A DNA stretch of 64,000 bases, taken from contig JAICXX010000005.1 of the NCBI GenBank assembly GCA_025934485.1, positions 30,846 to 94,845 of the forward strand, in the 5' to 3' direction. Both the position numbers and the translations under genes were made by a program. This document shows, piece by piece, positions 61,164-64,000 of the stretch (positions are counted from its first letter, which is position 1; each line of letters opens with the position of its first letter). Under the pieces are notes generated by a model that made no database searches, was not told the DNA's origin, and was given only the letters and a program-made list of their open reading frames with translations. The stretch comes from Chitinophagaceae bacterium (lineage in GTDB: Bacteria; Bacteroidota; Bacteroidia; Chitinophagales; Chitinophagaceae).

Positions 61164-62885
61164 ATGAAAAGAATAAAATTTTTTTCCATCGGGACACAGG
61201 GACTCGCAGATCAGGGCGATGTCGACCGGGTAATCCTTGTGAACTGGCTGTGTGCGATAACCGCTTCGGCCATCCTGACCATCGGTGGTCTGATCTGCTA
61301 TTATTTCAACTGGAAACCCAGTTTGGTCATAGCCTTTTCCCTGGAATTCCTTCTCAATGCCTCGGTCATGGTTTTTAATTATTTCAAAAGATATCGGGTA
61401 GCTGCAATGGTCCTTTATTACCTGCAATGCGTGTCGATCGTCTATTATAGCATCTTATTGGGCCGGCTGTTGAGGCTGGATATCGTCCTGATCCTGTTGT
61501 TTGCCGTCGTATACCTGATCTTTAAAGAAAAAAAGCTCCGGCAATGGGGCGCCTTCATCGCCTTCGTCGATTTTGTCATCATCGAGCTCCTGTATTATAA
61601 AAATCCTTTCCAGGTCCCCATCCACCTTACCTATACGTTCACCTATTGGATCCAGCTCCTGGTGATCTTCGTCATCACCGGGATCATCATCCTGGTGAGC
61701 ATGCCCTATGTGAGGAGCAATGATACGAACGAAGAGCTCAAACGGGCCAATCGTCTCATCAGGATCTTCGTGGCGCAGATCACCCATGAGCTGCGGACTC
61801 CACTGGACAGCATTCATCATGTCTCGCAATTGCTGCGCAAAGAGGTAAAAAAGGATCCGTCTTTGGCAAAGATCGAGACCCTCGTGGAAATTGGCTGGAC
61901 CGTCAGTTCCACCGCCAGGAATATCGTGAACAACGTACTCGACCTGGCCGAGATCGAGGCGGGAAAGACACCCGTGACCGTTAAAGAGGCCTTCAGGGTT
62001 AGACCCTTCTTCGAGAAGATCCTGGAAGTCCATCGCATCATCACGGAACGGGCGAAAATGAACCTCGAGCTAACCTTCGATCCAAAGATGCCGGCCATTT
62101 TATTCGGCGATCCGCTGAATATCAACCAGGTGCTCACTAACCTGTTATCCAATGCCATCAAATACGGCGCCGAAAATTCACCCATCGAGATCACCGTAGC
62201 GGCCCAGGAGAATTTTTGGGAGGTCAAAGTAGCTAACCACGGAAATGGGATACCTCCATCCCGTATCAAAGAGGTCTTCGATCTCTTCGTAACCTCCCGA
62301 ACGGGGCATGTTCAGGGGTCCGGTCTCGGCCTTTACATCGTCAAAACGAAGGTCGAGCTCATGGGCGGTCTGGTTCGTGTACAAAGCCAGCCACAGGGTC
62401 TCACGGTGTTCTCCATCGTCCTGCCGTTGCAGGAAGGTAAGCCGAGAGACCTGCCGAGTGGCGCCGGAACGGACCTGGACACCGATGACCTGGAGAAGAT
62501 CAAAGTCCTGGTGGCGGAAGACGATAAGCTGACGTCATTTCTTCTGTCCCGATTCCTCGAAGACATCGGCTGCCTGTTCACGATAGTGGACAACGGCCGC
62601 GAATTGCTTGACATTGCCGAAAAGAAATGTCAGGACGAATGTCCTGACATTATCATGCTGGATTGCCATATGCCTGTTCTCAATGGCGTCGAAACCATCC
62701 GCCTGCTTAAACAAAACCCGGCTTTGCGACATGTCCCGATCATCATCGCAACCGGTGACATCTATTCCCAAAAGCTGGATGAGATGCTTTCAGCCGGAGC
62801 CAATACCTATATAAAAAAGCCCATCGACCACAACGCACTGAAAAAGGCGATCCTTCTCCACATGAAGAAGCTGCCGCAAAATTAA
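61164..62885 (+). CDS. Membrane hybrid histidine kinase with receiver domain
   Basis: 573 residues from the ATG at 61164. About six membrane helices fill residues 20-190, with no periplasmic sensor domain, like 5-7TM intramembrane-sensing kinases. HisKA has HELRTPLD (His208), HATPase has NLLSNAIKYG and GSGLGLYIVK, and a receiver domain follows (about 448-570; AEDD near 452; Asp500 in IMLDCHMP). It lacks a DNA-binding output, so the phosphate may pass through another protein, perhaps to the LuxR-type regulator nearby. Its 3' end overlaps the terpene synthase gene by 4 bases. Confidence 0.92.
   Translation: MKRIKFFSIGTQGLADQGDVDRVILVNWLCAITASAILTIGGLICYYFNWKPSLVIAFSLEFLLNASVMVFNYFKRYRVAAMVLYYLQCVSIVYYSILLGRLLRLDIVLILLFAVVYLIFKEKKLRQWGAFIAFVDFVIIELLYYKNPFQVPIHLTYTFTYWIQLLVIFVITGIIILVSMPYVRSNDTNEELKRANRLIRIFVAQITHELRTPLDSIHHVSQLLRKEVKKDPSLAKIETLVEIGWTVSSTARNIVNNVLDLAEIEAGKTPVTVKEAFRVRPFFEKILEVHRIITERAKMNLELTFDPKMPAILFGDPLNINQVLTNLLSNAIKYGAENSPIEITVAAQENFWEVKVANHGNGIPPSRIKEVFDLFVTSRTGHVQGSGLGLYIVKTKVELMGGLVRVQSQPQGLTVFSIVLPLQEGKPRDLPSGAGTDLDTDDLEKIKVLVAEDDKLTSFLLSRFLEDIGCLFTIVDNGRELLDIAEKKCQDECPDIIMLDCHMPVLNGVETIRLLKQNPALRHVPIIIATGDIYSQKLDEMLSAGANTYIKKPIDHNALKKAILLHMKKLPQN
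62626..62651. other. Perfect 11-bp hairpin inside the kinase coding sequence
   Basis: AATGTCAGGAC-GAAT-GTCCTGACATT is a perfect stem-loop within the receiver-domain codons. No T-run follows. It could pause translation, act as an RNA cleavage site, or be a protein-binding palindrome. Confidence 0.6.
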
Positions 62886-64000
62886 ACACCCTCCACTACC
62901 GCGCCTGCCGTTTCAGCAATTGCAGCCCCGACAGCCCCCGCAACTTCCACAGCCAGCGCAACCCGGGTCTCCCGCCATAAGCTCTCCATCCTCTTGTACC
63001 GTTTACTCGATGCCTGCCAGACCCAGGCCGCCTGTACAAATTCCCTCAGCCCATTTAAATGCGTCTCCAGCACCGATACCAGCCCCGGATAGACAGGCCG
63101 CATCCCGGCGAGCTCCATCTCGATGGCCCCGATGATAGAGGCGATCTCCACGACGATATCCCTTACAAGATCGGCGCTGCGTTCGATAGCCTCCTCCAGC
63201 GACATCTCCGGATGGTTGAGTGCAATCACCATGATCAGGTTGGAATCACAACCATTGTCGATCACCTCCCACTCGAAGGAAAAAAAGTCATTGGCCAGCG
63301 CCGGGAATGCGCCCACGACCCAATGCAACCGCTGCAGCCGTTGAAAAACATTGGTCCCGAGAAGCTCCTCCCAATCCAAAAAGACGCCGGTGCTGTATTC
63401 GACCCACATGACCAGGTGATGGACCGCGGCGTAATGACACCGGTTTTCGATGTACTCCTGCACATCCGGCACATGACCCAGTGCCTGGACATTCCGGTCG
63501 CGATGGGTGATGTTCAGGTGATGTGAATACAGTTGGAGAAATCGCCTGAACCATTCCCTTGGCGATTTGTCCCTGAATTCTTTCAGCACGGCCGCATTCG
63601 CATGCTCCAGGGGATGCGCGTCACGCTGAACCGTCAGCGTTTCATCGATCAACGCCATGTTTTCGATCATCTTCCGTGATGCGGCCTGCTCCTCCGGCGA
63701 CAGGGCGTTGAAGACATCCCTGCCCATCACGTCATTGAGATAAAAACCTACGCTGAGATTCTTGGTAATGGTGAGGACCCGATCGAAATCCGCATGAGGG
63801 TAGAGATACCAGGCGCAATTGATAAAATGCTTCGATCGCTCCAGCCATGTGCCATACTGCTCGCTGAATGCGGCGGCCTTCGCCTTCAGTCTTTCCGATT
63901 CTGCATGCGGTTTGAAATGTTTGCAAAATTCACCAAAATGTAAGGCTCTGGAAGAAAATAACGCTTCGAGGGATAGCGTTCTACGCTGGACTAGCGCTGC
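62882..64000 (-). CDS. Class I terpene synthase, N terminus outside window
   Basis: At least 372 residues, with the frame open to the right edge. A GTG at 63730 is not the start, because conserved sequence continues upstream (EQYGTWLERSKHFINCAWYL; FYLNDVMGRD). NDVMGRD (about 63716-63736) stands where the Asp-rich metal motif DDxx(x)D is found, with Asn in the first place. The NSE triad NDFFSFEWE (about 63266-63292) and a C-terminal Arg-Tyr pair (about 62996-63001) are also present. Such enzymes cyclise farnesyl or geranylgeranyl diphosphate with three Mg2+. The tail is Ala/Val-rich. No prenyltransferase is in view. Confidence 0.88.
   Translation of the reverse strand, partial: AALVQRRTLSLEALFSSRALHFGEFCKHFKPHAESERLKAKAAAFSEQYGTWLERSKHFINCAWYLYPHADFDRVLTITKNLSVGFYLNDVMGRDVFNALSPEEQAASRKMIENMALIDETLTVQRDAHPLEHANAAVLKEFRDKSPREWFRRFLQLYSHHLNITHRDRNVQALGHVPDVQEYIENRCHYAAVHHLVMWVEYSTGVFLDWEELLGTNVFQRLQRLHWVVGAFPALANDFFSFEWEVIDNGCDSNLIMVIALNHPEMSLEEAIERSADLVRDIVVEIASIIGAIEMELAGMRPVYPGLVSVLETHLNGLREFVQAAWVWQASSKRYKRMESLWRETRVALAVEVAGAVGAAIAETAGAVVEGV

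Noticed and set aside
63732..63926. 64-codon minus frame next to the terpene synthase
   Set aside because: It is in another frame; the terpene synthase frame runs through this stretch with conserved residues.

Overview
The window looks like a piece of a Bacteroidota chromosome, most likely Chitinophagaceae or a close relative. Supporting marks are a SusC/SusD pair, a one-protein hybrid two-component system, a type IX secretion sorting domain, lipoprotein signals, and several TAnnTTTG-type promoter boxes. The DNA is GC-rich by eye, apart from a few very AT-rich promoter gaps. No rRNA, tRNA, insertion sequence, CRISPR array or phage gene was seen. The SusC gene is cut at the left edge and a terpene synthase gene at the right edge.

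1-24 kb is a polysaccharide utilisation locus. It holds SusC (partial), SusD, a GH97 glycosidase, a LacI-family repressor and a hybrid histidine kinase/AraC sensor. A 1713-residue modular lyase with two CBM3-like modules and a type IX sorting tail follows on the minus strand. Next come a GH28-like beta-helix enzyme, a LacI-like sensor with no DNA-binding head, and a 1555-residue protein that joins an alginate-lyase-type domain, a GH97 domain and an alpha/beta hydrolase. The set points to an acidic, acylated, alpha-linked plant or microbial polysaccharide; the exact substrate cannot be read from sequence.

24-42 kb is a mixed region. It has a Cys-rich copper-storage-type protein, an SDR oxidoreductase, a TauE/SafE exporter, and a berberine-bridge-type FAD oxidase preceded by an unusual DUF4242/cyclase-like/AraC regulator. 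Two tiny secreted Cys-rich proteins, a TonB receptor, a Lys-rich DUF6496 protein, an AsmA/DUF748-like protein, a LigD without phosphoesterase domain, a subtilase, RidA, a tautomerase, a Crp/Fnr regulator, a coiled-coil protein built on a 33-bp minisatellite, and an M20 amidohydrolase broken by a one-base frameshift complete it.

42.8-58 kb is a nitrate/nitrite assimilation cluster. cobA (siroheme methylation) diverges from nirB-nirD, a shortened MoeA-like protein, an alginate-export-type porin, a NarK-type transporter, a NasC-type nitrate reductase fused to an FAD reductase and a BFD-like iron-sulfur domain, and a reductase-like protein ending in rubredoxin. A Crp/Fnr regulator with an N-terminal Cys cluster overlaps the rubredoxin gene tail to tail and diverges from a ClC channel gene. 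Nitrate would enter by porin and NarK, be reduced by NasC to nitrite, then by siroheme-dependent NirBD to ammonium.

58-64 kb is a signalling block. A LuxR-type response regulator diverges from a soluble histidine kinase, and a membrane hybrid histidine kinase lies downstream. The two kinase promoters share a perfect 14-bp palindrome. The block ends against a convergent terpene synthase gene that runs off the window.
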